A stretch of 38,040 nt of DNA from Chloroflexota bacterium (GTDB lineage Bacteria; Chloroflexota; Anaerolineae; Anaerolineales; Villigracilaceae). Made by a program: the position numbers and the translations under genes. The notes under the pieces are model-generated. The model made no database searches, was not told where the DNA came from, and saw nothing but the letters and a program-made list of their open reading frames with translations. The stretch spans positions 1 through 38,040 of the forward strand of contig JAKOVF010000031.1 in NCBI GenBank assembly GCA_029782225.1, written 5' to 3'. Positions 30,563 to 37,638 of the stretch are shown here, one piece after another. The first letter of the stretch is position 1. Each line of letters opens with the position of its first letter.

Positions 30563-30763
30563 CTATCTCTTGATCTTCCATTCCAGGCCCCTGCGTGGAT
30601 CGGGCGCCGAGGGCTTTTCAGGCTTCAACCCGGACACGATCCCTTCGATCTTCTTGACCGCGTCTTCATACTCGCTCGACCTCTTGATCAGGCTCATGAT
30701 CACAAAGAACTGTAGCACGTTGGCCAATACCAGAGTGATTACGAGATAAGTATGATTGCTCAT
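30563..30763 (-). CDS. Small single-TM protein (66 residues)
   Basis: MSNHTYLVITLVLANVLQFF is one N-terminal TM helix (about 6-25). It is followed by a charged cytoplasmic tail of about 40 residues (SSEYEDAVKKIEGIV, then a Pro-rich basic end). There are no catalytic motifs, and the family is unknown. An AGGAGG precedes the ATG by 5-6 bases, which supports real translation. It stands alone between two terminators, with palindromes and phased repeats upstream. Confidence 0.65.
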   Translation of the reverse strand: MSNHTYLVITLVLANVLQFFVIMSLIKRSSEYEDAVKKIEGIVSGLKPEKPSAPDPRRGLEWKIKR

Positions 30764-30783
30764 TCAACCCTCCTGGCATGAGA

Positions 30784-30864
30784 CGCTAATTTAGCGCAGT
30801 ACTGAATAACGCTGCGCGCAGTATGCTTGCAGTATTGGAATGGGGTCGACCGATGATCGGTCGA
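30784..30864. promoter_or_regulatory. Two palindromes and phased GCAGTA repeats upstream of the 66-residue gene
   Basis: CGCTAA-T-TTAGCG at 30784-30796 and TCGACCGAT-G-ATCGGTCGA at 30846-30864 are perfect odd-centred palindromes. Between them GCAGTA occurs at 30796, 30818 and 30829 (22 and 11 bases apart). These may be operators for the minus-strand gene starting at 30763. The rest of 30764-31218 is GC-rich and shows no gene. Confidence 0.35.
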
Positions 30865-31096
30865 TGGGGAAGGGAGGTGGGATTACTGGTCTTGGAGGAA
30901 AAGGGGGGTAATTGGTGTAGGAAAAACCAGTAACAGCCGGGTTTTCTGGTCATCATATTTCGATGTTATGGGCCCTCATCATCTATGATCTGCTGATCTG
31001 ACTCAACCGCCGCTGCAATTATAGCACGCTTGTTCTAAGAAGGCAATCGGGATTCGAAAGAGACCGCGCGCCACGTGTTTTGCAGCGGGCAAACCA

Positions 31097-31130
31097 AAAG
31101 CGTCGACCGGGTCCCATTGGCCGACGCTTT
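31097..31130. terminator. Terminator-like hairpin downstream of the DUF5666 gene
   Basis: AAAGCGTCG (31097-31105) and CGACGCTTT (31122-31130), 9 bp with a 16-base loop. On the minus strand it is followed by TTTTGGTTT-like sequence. It lies 89 bases past the stop of the minus-strand lipoprotein gene. Confidence 0.6.
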
Positions 31131-31218
31131 CTCTAAATTCAAACTACAAGATCCATATCACTTCAGGGGAGTGCCTCAGCGATACCATCCCGGTAGGGGA
31201 CACCCACGGCGCATCGGA

Positions 31219-32208
31219 TCAGGGGCACGCTCCCAATGTATCTCCATGAGCAAGATGGGCGGGGACCGCCGCGGCCGCAACGCTCAACGTATGTCCGCCA
31301 TTCTTATCCGGCTTGTGGCAGATCAGGACCTTTTCACCCTGTTGTTCCGGCGGCTCGGCCACACCATCATCTGTTACTACAACCGTGATCTGGACGATAA
31401 CGATTTGGCCATCCGTGCTGCACAAGACAACCAGCACATCCTGGCCGGGAGTCCAGGTTGTTGCAGCCGCAGTTCCTTCATTGGTATTGTCAGTTCCGTT
31501 TGTGTTGTTATTTCCACTCTCGATATCCACATTCAGGGTCACTGTAGAGGGCCAGCCCAGGAATTGAACTTCACTTCCGCTTACGCTGACGATGGTTGCC
31601 AGCACGGTGACGCAGCCGGATGTCTCTGGAACATCACTCAATGGAGCGATACTGATGACCTCCCAGGTGCCATCCTCCGAGAGCAGGATTTCCACACGGA
31701 CAAGCATTCCTACGGCGATATCCCCGGTGACGACTGTATCGCCGGTCACGTTCAGGGTAATCCCATTGACTATCCACGGATCCATGGAAGTCACCCTGCC
31801 GATCAAAATGATCGTGGGCTGGGCCTGTTCTCCAGCCCGCTGGATGGAATAGGCTACCCAGGTCCCATCGTCGAGGATGATGCCTCTCACCTTCACCAGG
31901 TCGCCAGCTTTGAGGCCCTCATCGATCACGGTTGTTTCGCGGGTTTGAAGGATTGTGCCCGCTACCTTCCATGGATCAAGACTTTCAAGGATACCCGTCA
32001 TCTCAAAAGTGGATTGGACCGCCAGCGGCGCCCATTCGCCATTATGATCCTGCACTTCGACAGCGCTGCCCTCCAATCTCAGCGTGGAAGGATCCGGGGC
32101 AAGCGTTGGCTTCGGTCCGCTCACCATGCATGCCAGCATAGAAAACAGCACCCCCACAAAGCCCAGGATCATCGGCCAACGCACTGTGGATTTAGGATTT
32201 GTAATCAT
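31219..32208 (-). CDS. DUF5666-repeat lipoprotein with CHKP-type C-terminus
   Basis: 329 residues. The signal peptide has lipobox MLAC (Cys27). At least two DUF5666-like modules follow (about 65-130 and 131-195), each with the pattern GxxxSxDPWxVxGxxLxxxxxTxI...GxxVxVxxxxxxDGTW; a third, weaker one follows. A Thr/Asn-rich insert comes next, and the C-terminal tail has LICHKPDKNGGHTLSV and AVPAHLAHGDTLGAC. That tail has conserved Cys/His and is seen on many secreted bacterial proteins; it may bind metal or be a surface anchor signal, which is not established. GGAGG precedes the ATG. Confidence 0.8.
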   Translation of the reverse strand: MITNPKSTVRWPMILGFVGVLFSMLACMVSGPKPTLAPDPSTLRLEGSAVEVQDHNGEWAPLAVQSTFEMTGILESLDPWKVAGTILQTRETTVIDEGLKAGDLVKVRGIILDDGTWVAYSIQRAGEQAQPTIILIGRVTSMDPWIVNGITLNVTGDTVVTGDIAVGMLVRVEILLSEDGTWEVISIAPLSDVPETSGCVTVLATIVSVSGSEVQFLGWPSTVTLNVDIESGNNNTNGTDNTNEGTAAATTWTPGQDVLVVLCSTDGQIVIVQITVVVTDDGVAEPPEQQGEKVLICHKPDKNGGHTLSVAAAAVPAHLAHGDTLGACP

Positions 32209-32308
32209 CTCATCCTCCGGACATAATTAGAGACTCAACCTGGTTTTAACATGATAGCACGCCCGGTCTTACTGGCTAGCATGACATTTGGGGGGATTGG
32301 ATCTTTGT

Positions 32309-32350
32309 CCTGAGCGGAGCTGCCTGCACCTGGCGGTGTAGTCGAAGGGC
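32309..32350. repeat. TTGTCCTGAGCGGAG...GTCGAAGGGC dispersed repeat
   Basis: This matches the common CTTGTCCTGAGC-type repeat with a GTAGTCGAAGGGC end and an internal CACCTGGCGGTG hairpin. It is one of several repeats in the 340-base spacer 32209-32548, which holds no gene. Confidence 0.5.
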
Positions 32351-32397
32351 AGCCTGAATCGATCTCTCATATACTTAGTTGTCTACTATTCCAGTGA

Positions 32398-32433
32398 GAT
32401 TGCTTCGTCGCAACAAGCGCTCCTCGCAATGAC
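32398..32433. repeat. GTCATTGCGAG repeat, copy 2 (inverted)
   Basis: GATTGCTTCGTCGCAACAAG and then CGCTCCTCGCAATGAC, the reverse orientation of the copy at 25846. Confidence 0.75.
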
Positions 32434-32509
32434 GAGATCAAAACGACCAGCGGACTTTCACTGGTCGTCTCTTGTCTCTTCAAAGGCTTTCGACTTCCTG
32501 CCTTATTGG

Positions 32510-32543
32510 AAGTGACTGTCACCCTGGAAGGTGACAGTCACTT
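32510..32543. repeat. GTGACAGTCAC palindrome, copy 3
   Basis: A 14-bp perfect inverted repeat with a 6-base loop, 5 bases past the stop of the minus-strand ABC gene. Read on the minus strand it has the same arm order (AAGTGACAGTCACC first) as copy 1, so all three copies are oriented alike relative to the gene they follow. Confidence 0.8.
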
Positions 32544-32548
32544 TGTTC

Positions 32549-34408
32549 TTAATCTGCGGCAATCACTTCATCCATCTCAGTGGGAATTGCATCTGCTTTC
32601 ACTTCCTCCGCCACGCCATACTGCACTTCCATCTCGTGACGGAACTGCTGCGTGTACAGGCGGTAGTAATGCCCGCGCTGTCGCAGTAGCTCGGCGTGCG
32701 TGCCTTGTTCCTGGATCCGCCCATCTTCGATCACGATGATGCGGTTCGCACGGCGGATGGTGCTCAGGCGGTGTGCGATCACGAAGGACGTGCGTCCCTT
32801 CATCAGCGCTTCCATGCCTTTCTGGATCAATGCCTCGGTGAGCGTGTCCACGCTGGAGGTGGCTTCGTCCATGATGAACAGTTCCGGGCGGGCCAGCACG
32901 GCGCGCGCGAGACTGATGAGCTGCTTCTGACCCACAGACAGGAGATTCCCCCCTTCGCCCACGTTCTGGTCATAGCCTTTCTCCAGCATGACGATGAATT
33001 CATGCGCGCCGGCGATCTTCGCCGCTTCCTCGATGGCCTCGTTGGTCGCGTCCAACCGTCCATAGCGGATATTGTCGCGGACACTGCCTGAGAATAGATG
33101 CGGCGTCTGGAGCACGATCCCGATGCGGCTGTGGATGGACGCCAGCTTGTAGTCCGTGTAATCGCGGCCGTTGATGCGGATGCTGCCCTCGCACGGCTCG
33201 TAAAAGCGGCAGAGGAGATTCACAATGGTGCTTTTGCCGCCGCCTGTCGGTCCAACCAGAGCGATCATTTCGCCTGGATTCACCTTGAGAGTGAAGTCGG
33301 TCAGGACGGGCTTGCGGTCCTCATAGTAGAAGTCCACATGATCGAATTCGATCTCACCCAGCAGGGTGGTTGCTTCTACTGCATCGGGCCTGTCATGGAC
33401 ATCGGGCGGAGTATCCACCAGTTTGAAAATTCTTTCCGCTGAGGCAATGCTGTGCTGCATTTCTGCATAGACGCGGGCGAGGTCCTGTACCGGCCACATC
33501 ATGAAGGTCAGGTATGAGACGAAGGCCTGAATGCCGCCGATGGTCATCAGCCCGAGCGTGATCTGATTGCCGCCGTAGCCGACGATGATGCCCAGCGCCA
33601 CCGCCGCAATGATCTGCACAGTGGGGAGGAACAGCGCTGAAAGCCAGGCTGCGCGATAGGAAGCCTTGTACATGTTGGTTGTGAGAACCTGGAACTCACG
33701 CGTATTCTCATCCTCGCGGCCAAGCGCCTTGACCACGCGCACGCCCTGGATGTTCTCGTTGTATGCACCGGTGATCTTGCTGTTGGCGCGGCGTGAGGCA
33801 CGGAACTCAACCAGGATCTTTTTGCGGAATTCCACGGCAATGACGATCATGACCGGGATGATCAGGAACACGATGAACGCCAGGCGCCAGTTGATGATCG
33901 CCATGAAGATGACGGAGGTGGTGATGTTCATAATCGCCCAGGTCGTATCGATCACGCCCCAGGTTAACAGGTCCGAGACACGGCCTGTATCCGAAGTGAC
34001 GCGTGCCATCAGGCGGCCGACTGCATTCTGCGCGTAGTACGAGAGCGACAGGTCCTGCAGGTGGTTGAAGAGCAGCTTGCGCAGGTCATACTGAATGCGC
34101 TCGCCCAGCACACCAGCCAGATAGATGAACGTGAACACGAACGCCGATTGCGCCACCATGAACGTGCCGTAGATCTTCGCAAGGTGAATGATGCGTGCCG
34201 TGTCCTTTAACCGAATGCCCTGGTCGACGATCTGCTTGTTCAGATACGTGAAATACGCATCCAACACGGACGTGAGGGCGATCGTGATGAGAAAGCCCAC
34301 CACCCATTTCCAATGCGGCTTGAGCAGGCCCATGATCCGATAAAACACAGGCGCAGTAAGTTGTGAAGTATGTTCTTCTTCTTCGAGTTCGATAAGTTCG
34401 TCAGACAT
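32549..34408 (-). CDS. ABC exporter subunit with canonical Walker B (BmrD/TM288-like half)
   Basis: A 619-residue half-transporter. The six-TM exporter domain is at about 20-325. The ATPase domain has Walker A GPTGGGKST (386-394), Walker B LFIMDEA with catalytic Glu515, and switch His546 in IAHRLST. The signature is LLSVGQKQ, in which Val replaces the usual Gly. Paired with the 35364-37235 subunit, the two deviations (this signature and that subunit's Walker B Asp) fall in the same ATP site. That is the mark of asymmetric heterodimeric exporters such as BmrCD and TM287/288, which export drugs or lipids. It is the last gene of the minus-strand run and is separated from the methyltransferase gene by repeats. 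Confidence 0.9.
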   Translation of the reverse strand: MSDELIELEEEEHTSQLTAPVFYRIMGLLKPHWKWVVGFLITIALTSVLDAYFTYLNKQIVDQGIRLKDTARIIHLAKIYGTFMVAQSAFVFTFIYLAGVLGERIQYDLRKLLFNHLQDLSLSYYAQNAVGRLMARVTSDTGRVSDLLTWGVIDTTWAIMNITTSVIFMAIINWRLAFIVFLIIPVMIVIAVEFRKKILVEFRASRRANSKITGAYNENIQGVRVVKALGREDENTREFQVLTTNMYKASYRAAWLSALFLPTVQIIAAVALGIIVGYGGNQITLGLMTIGGIQAFVSYLTFMMWPVQDLARVYAEMQHSIASAERIFKLVDTPPDVHDRPDAVEATTLLGEIEFDHVDFYYEDRKPVLTDFTLKVNPGEMIALVGPTGGGKSTIVNLLCRFYEPCEGSIRINGRDYTDYKLASIHSRIGIVLQTPHLFSGSVRDNIRYGRLDATNEAIEEAAKIAGAHEFIVMLEKGYDQNVGEGGNLLSVGQKQLISLARAVLARPELFIMDEATSSVDTLTEALIQKGMEALMKGRTSFVIAHRLSTIRRANRIIVIEDGRIQEQGTHAELLRQRGHYYRLYTQQFRHEMEVQYGVAEEVKADAIPTEMDEVIAAD

Positions 34409-34431
34409 AGTAAATCTCCATCATTCATCCT

Positions 34432-34540
34432 GTCATTGCGAGCCCGTTAGGGCGAAGCAATCTCATAGCTTGTGATCAAGATTGCTTCGTCGGGACCCCG
34501 AAAGAGCATCGGGGCGGGCGAGCACCCTCCTCGCAATGAC
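34432..34540. repeat. GTCATTGCGAG repeats, head-to-head pair
   Basis: GTCATTGCGAG...GAAGCAATCTC (34432-34463) is followed by the inverted form GATTGCTTCG...CTCGCAATGAC (up to 34540). Together they make a long inverted repeat between the methyltransferase gene and the last ABC gene. If transcribed it would form a large hairpin that could separate expression of the two genes. Confidence 0.75.
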
Positions 34541-34552
34541 GGTAATTGAGTG

Positions 34553-34600
34553 TTGGTCTCGATACGGGCTGGGGAGAGCATCCAGCCTACTCGATCAGCG
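34553..34600. repeat. GATCGAGTAGG...CGTATCGAGACC palindromic repeat
   Basis: On the minus strand, GATCGAGTAGGCTGG pairs through GGCTGG/CCAGCC with CCCGTATCGAGACC. The TAG stop of the methyltransferase gene (34587-34589) is the TAG of this repeat's CGAGTAG. Confidence 0.55.
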
Positions 34601-35360
34601 GTTTCTTTTTGCAAATGTAGATCATTGCACTGCTTTCGTTGGTCAATGGACTCATGCTCGTGTCGCCGTACAGTTCCACGATCTCGAAACCGTTGTAGTG
34701 CAGTAAGGCTTCCATCTCTTGTGGGAAGGCATAACGCAAGGATAGAGGCACAACACGCAGGTTTTCCTGTCCATTGGCATCTGTCCAGCGCCGGTAAGCG
34801 GTCTCTGTCCTGATTTGCCGAATGGCATCGTACTTGTCAATGCCTGAGACGCGGATCTCAATGCCATCCCGGCGCTCAACGGTGAACCAGTCTTCCTCTA
34901 CATCGGTGCTGACAAGACGGCTTGCATGAGGAAAGAATAGGCTGAGCATTAATCGTCCATCATCCTCAAGGTGCTCGCAGACCCTGGCGAGATAGGCTTC
35001 CTGATCTGCGCGCGTCAGCATGTGATGGAATACGCTGCCCGATTCAAAGATCAAGCGAAACTTGCGACCGAGTTGAAAGTTGCGAACATCTGCCACGACC
35101 CATTCGATAGGTAATCCTTCCGATTTTTGCCTGGCGCGTTCGATCATAGCGGGGACAACGTCAATGCCGACGATCTCAATTCCATTTTGTGCAAGCGGGA
35201 TGGTCACACGGCCAGTGCCACAGCCGAGTTCAAGAACAGGTCCACCCAGCTTTTGGGCAAGAGCAAGGATAAAGGGCCCATCAGGCTCGAAATCCTGGTT
35301 TTCCAGATCATAGATCTCAGGGTCAGCGTATTCAGTGAGATTGTCCTGGTCGTTATTCAT
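34587..35360 (-). CDS. Class I SAM-dependent methyltransferase
   Basis: 257 residues. Motif I is VLELGCGTGRVTIPLA (about 42-57), the acidic end of strand 2 is IVGIDVVPAMIERA, and motif II/post-I is WVVADVRNFQLG. The C-terminal part is a mixed sheet typical of Methyltransf_25/11 members that act on small molecules. Its ATG is 3 bases after the stop of the upstream ABC gene, and the SD (GAAGGATGA) overlaps that stop, so the two are translationally coupled. Its place between two exporter halves suggests it modifies the exported compound or its target, but this is inference. The last codons and stop lie in a dispersed repeat. Confidence 0.85.
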   Translation of the reverse strand: MNNDQDNLTEYADPEIYDLENQDFEPDGPFILALAQKLGGPVLELGCGTGRVTIPLAQNGIEIVGIDVVPAMIERARQKSEGLPIEWVVADVRNFQLGRKFRLIFESGSVFHHMLTRADQEAYLARVCEHLEDDGRLMLSLFFPHASRLVSTDVEEDWFTVERRDGIEIRVSGIDKYDAIRQIRTETAYRRWTDANGQENLRVVPLSLRYAFPQEMEALLHYNGFEIVELYGDTSMSPLTNESSAMIYICKKKPLIE

Positions 35361-35363
35361 ACT

Positions 35364-37235
35364 TCATCCTTCATACTTCAGAATTTCTTCCTCAAGTTCT
35401 TCATCAATCCTAGTCTGGATATCATAAATCCTGCGGTACATTCCATCGGCGTCACAGACCAATTCTTCATGCGTTCCCATTTGGATCACTTCGCCTTTAT
35501 CCAGCACCAGGATCAAATCTGCGTTCATGACCGATTGAATGCGATGCGCGATGATGAAGGTTGTGCGGTTTTCCATCAATTCATCCAGAGCACCGCGTAT
35601 TTCCGCTTCCGTTTCCGTGTCCACCGATGAAGTCGAGTCGTCGAGGATCAGGATGCGCGGGTTCTTGAGCAGGGTGCGTGCAATGGTCACACGCTGTTTC
35701 TGCCCGCCGGAAAGCGTCACACCTTTTTCGCCGACAATGGTTTTGTATCCATCCGGGAAACCGATGATCACATCATGGATCGCGGCGGCCTTCGCGGCCC
35801 GCTCCACTTCTTCGTCCGACACATTTCGGCCAACGCCGTAAGTGATGTTGTCGCGGATCGAGCGGCTGAACAGGAATGGTTCCTGCTCCACGATACCAAT
35901 CTGCCTGCGCAGGTAAGCACGCGAGTATTCCTTCAATTCCACGCCGTCGAGCAGGATGCGTCCGCCGGTGTATTCGTGGAAGCGCGGCAGCAAGTTGACC
36001 AGCGAGGTCTTCCCTGAGCCCGTGGACCCTAGTAGCGCCACGGCTTGCCCGGGGCGAGCGTGGAACGAGACATTCTTAAGCACATCGCTCTCGCCATCGG
36101 AATACATGAACGAGACATTCTCAAAAACGAGATCGCCTCGGACCGGATCCTTCGACACGCTGAGGACGTCGCCTTCAGTCTGGCCTTTGCCATCGAAGAG
36201 AGGCTCGCGTGCCTGCTTGACGATGTCCATCAAGCGGCCGTAAGAGACCATACCCGTTGACGTCTGCACGATCGTCCGTCCCAGGTTGCGGATGGGGAAG
36301 ATCAGCCAGACGACAAGACCAACATAAGCAAGGTAGGTTCCAACTGTGATCTCGCCGCGGATGACCATGAACGCGCTGAAGACGAACCCGAACAGCATCT
36401 GCCCACCCAGAACGATGTCGGAGAGCGGCCAGAAGAGTGAGTGCATCAGGAGCAGGAATTTGCCTTTGACATACTTCTTCCAGTTATCTTTCTCGAACTT
36501 GCCTTTCTCGTACTCCTGCCGTCCAAAAGCCTTGACCACGCGCACGCCGGTTAAGTTCTCCTGCAGCGTGGTCGAAAGCACCGCTTCCTGCGCCTGATAG
36601 TCTTCGTAGGCTTTGGTCACCTTCTTGAAGAACCAGATCGATACCAGCAGAATGAACGGGATGACCACGATCGAGACCAGGCCCAGCTTCACATTCAGGT
36701 TGAGGATGGCGATCAGGTTGATCACGAAGAGCAGGATGATGCGTCCCACGCCGATCGCCTGCTCCGAAAAGAAGCGGCGCAGTGCATCCACATCTGATGT
36801 AACGCGTTCGACCAGGTCACCGGTGGGAGTGGTGGCATGATAGGAGAAACTCAGCCGCTGAATGTGATCGAAGAGGAAGTCTCTCAAACGACGGGTAATT
36901 CCCTCGGCCGTGTAGGCAGCCAAACGTCCAGAAAGGAACGCAAACCCGCCTTCCACCGCCGCCAGGGAGACAAATCCAACTCCGATCCAGATGAAGGTCT
37001 GGGTGATCGTCCCAATGTACTGCTTCTGCGTCAGGACGTTATCTGCAAAGTAACGCAGCAGCAGGTAGGTGAGAGTCTTTGAGAGAGCCGAGATCGCCAA
37101 TGCGAAGGTCGCGCCGACATAGGCAAGGCGATAATCGGACATCATCTGCCACAGACCCTTCAGACGATTCTTTTGCAGGGTCTTGCGGAAGTCAAATGTG
37201 AGAGCAGGCTCGTGAGGTAGTTGTAATGTAGTCAT
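35364..37235 (-). CDS. ABC exporter subunit with degenerate Walker B (BmrC/TM287-like half)
   Basis: 623 residues from ATG 37235. A six-TM exporter domain (about 30-330) is followed by an ATPase domain with Walker A GSTGSGKTS, an intact signature LSGGQKQR and switch His in IAHRIQS. Walker B is RILILDDSTSSVD, with Asp where the catalytic Glu should be, the usual mark of the degenerate half of a heterodimeric exporter. A longer frame to 37379 would add 48 Pro/Gly-rich residues coded by a repeat and would overlap the leader terminator region, so it is rejected. GGGGGAG lies 8 bases before the chosen ATG. It is the first gene of the operon, behind a leader peptide and a terminator. Confidence 0.9.
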   Translation of the reverse strand: MTTLQLPHEPALTFDFRKTLQKNRLKGLWQMMSDYRLAYVGATFALAISALSKTLTYLLLRYFADNVLTQKQYIGTITQTFIWIGVGFVSLAAVEGGFAFLSGRLAAYTAEGITRRLRDFLFDHIQRLSFSYHATTPTGDLVERVTSDVDALRRFFSEQAIGVGRIILLFVINLIAILNLNVKLGLVSIVVIPFILLVSIWFFKKVTKAYEDYQAQEAVLSTTLQENLTGVRVVKAFGRQEYEKGKFEKDNWKKYVKGKFLLLMHSLFWPLSDIVLGGQMLFGFVFSAFMVIRGEITVGTYLAYVGLVVWLIFPIRNLGRTIVQTSTGMVSYGRLMDIVKQAREPLFDGKGQTEGDVLSVSKDPVRGDLVFENVSFMYSDGESDVLKNVSFHARPGQAVALLGSTGSGKTSLVNLLPRFHEYTGGRILLDGVELKEYSRAYLRRQIGIVEQEPFLFSRSIRDNITYGVGRNVSDEEVERAAKAAAIHDVIIGFPDGYKTIVGEKGVTLSGGQKQRVTIARTLLKNPRILILDDSTSSVDTETEAEIRGALDELMENRTTFIIAHRIQSVMNADLILVLDKGEVIQMGTHEELVCDADGMYRRIYDIQTRIDEELEEEILKYEG

Positions 37236-37244
37236 GTTCGGTTC

Positions 37245-37350
37245 TCCCCCTTCTCCCATTTCGGGAGAAGGGCAGGGGATGAGGGCGTTTCCCTCACCCC
37301 CGGCCCCTCTCCCAATTTTGGGAGAGGGGTGCCGAAGGCGGGGAGAGGGA
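37245..37350. repeat. CTTCTCCC/GGGAGAAG and CCCTCTCCC/GGGAGAGGG repeat pair
   Basis: Two adjacent hairpins (CTTCTCCC-atttc-GGGAGAAG and CCCTCTCCC-aatttt-GGGAGAGGG) joined by GGATGAGGGCG...CCCTCACCCC. It is the same repeat class as at 14661-14727 and lies between the leader terminator and the exporter ATG. It supplies the SD of the exporter gene. Confidence 0.75.
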
Positions 37351-37358
37351 AATAAAAA

Positions 37359-37384
37359 AGGCTGTGGCACGTGCGCCACAGCCT
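37359..37384 (-). terminator. Intrinsic terminator in the ABC exporter leader
   Basis: On the minus strand AGGCTGTGGC, a 6-base loop, GCCACAGCCT, then TTTTTTATTT. The stem is 10 bp and perfect. It lies 25 bases after the leader peptide stop and about 124 bases before the exporter ATG, so it must be bypassed for expression from the promoter at 37535-37564. Confidence 0.85.
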
Positions 37385-37528
37385 CGAAAGGACAAAGACA
37401 GTCTTGACCTATGTTCGGTCAACAGGCGCACTACGACAAGGAATCAACCCGGTGTTAGGGGTAGATCGTTCGGGGATAAACAAGCTGAACATCAAGTGCG
37501 CCTCCTTTCCTTAGGATTTGATTAATAC
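37385..37528 (-). ncRNA. Candidate attenuator leader of the ABC exporter operon
   Basis: In minus-strand sense, AGGCGCACT in the SD region (37503-37495) is complementary over 9 bases to AGTGCGCCT inside the leader ORF (37432-37424). Seven of those bases (GTGCGCC) can instead pair with GGCGCAC in the 5' arm and loop of the terminator (37377-37371). TTGACC/GGTCAA forms a hairpin with the leader stop codon next to its loop. A ribosome held early on the leader would free the ORF segment to open the terminator. This mechanism is inferred from pairing alone. Confidence 0.5.
37409..37492 (-). CDS. Putative 27-residue leader peptide of the ABC exporter operon
   Basis: ATG at 37492 follows AAGGAAAGGAGG (GGAGG at 37505-37501, 8-base spacer). 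The ORF has 27 codons and ends TAG at 37409: MFSLFIPERSTPNTGL then IPCRSAPVDRT. It shares with the leader peptide at 2057-2137 the size, a TGL.P pattern and a PV.R end, but that likeness is slight. The layout (peptide, stop hairpin, terminator, heterodimeric ABC exporter) matches the known bmrB leader of bmrCD in Bacillus subtilis. Translation is supported only by the SD. Confidence 0.5.
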   Translation of the reverse strand: MFSLFIPERSTPNTGLIPCRSAPVDRT

Positions 37529-37534
37529 CTGCCG

Positions 37535-37564
37535 AGTTTACACTGCCGAGGCAGAAAGTGTCAA
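37535..37564 (-). promoter_or_regulatory. Promoter of the ABC exporter operon
   Basis: On the minus strand, a perfect TTGACA (37564-37559), an 18-bp spacer and TAAACT (37540-37535). Start of transcription is expected near 37528. A plus-strand TATAAT at 37569-37574 could serve the divergent aminotransferase gene. Confidence 0.65.
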
Positions 37565-37581
37565 GGCTTATAATGGATTTT

Positions 37582-37618
37582 GTCATTGCGAGCGCTCCTC
37601 AGCGAGCGAAGCAATCCC
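37582..37618. repeat. GTCATTGCGAG repeat, copy 4
   Basis: GTCATTGCGAGCGCTCCTCA followed by GCGAGCGAAGCAATCCC, lying in the 5' region of the aminotransferase gene. Confidence 0.75.
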
Positions 37619-37638
37619 CTCATGCGATTGGAATACAC

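Noticed and set aside
37236..37379. 48-residue Pro/Gly-rich extension of the ABC exporter subunit
   Set aside because: It is the translation of a dispersed repeat and lies over the leader terminator; an SD precedes ATG 37235.
25846..37618. CRISPR array from the repeated GTCATTGCGAG units
   Set aside because: The copies are scattered, differ in orientation and lie kilobases apart; there are no regular spacers and no cas genes.
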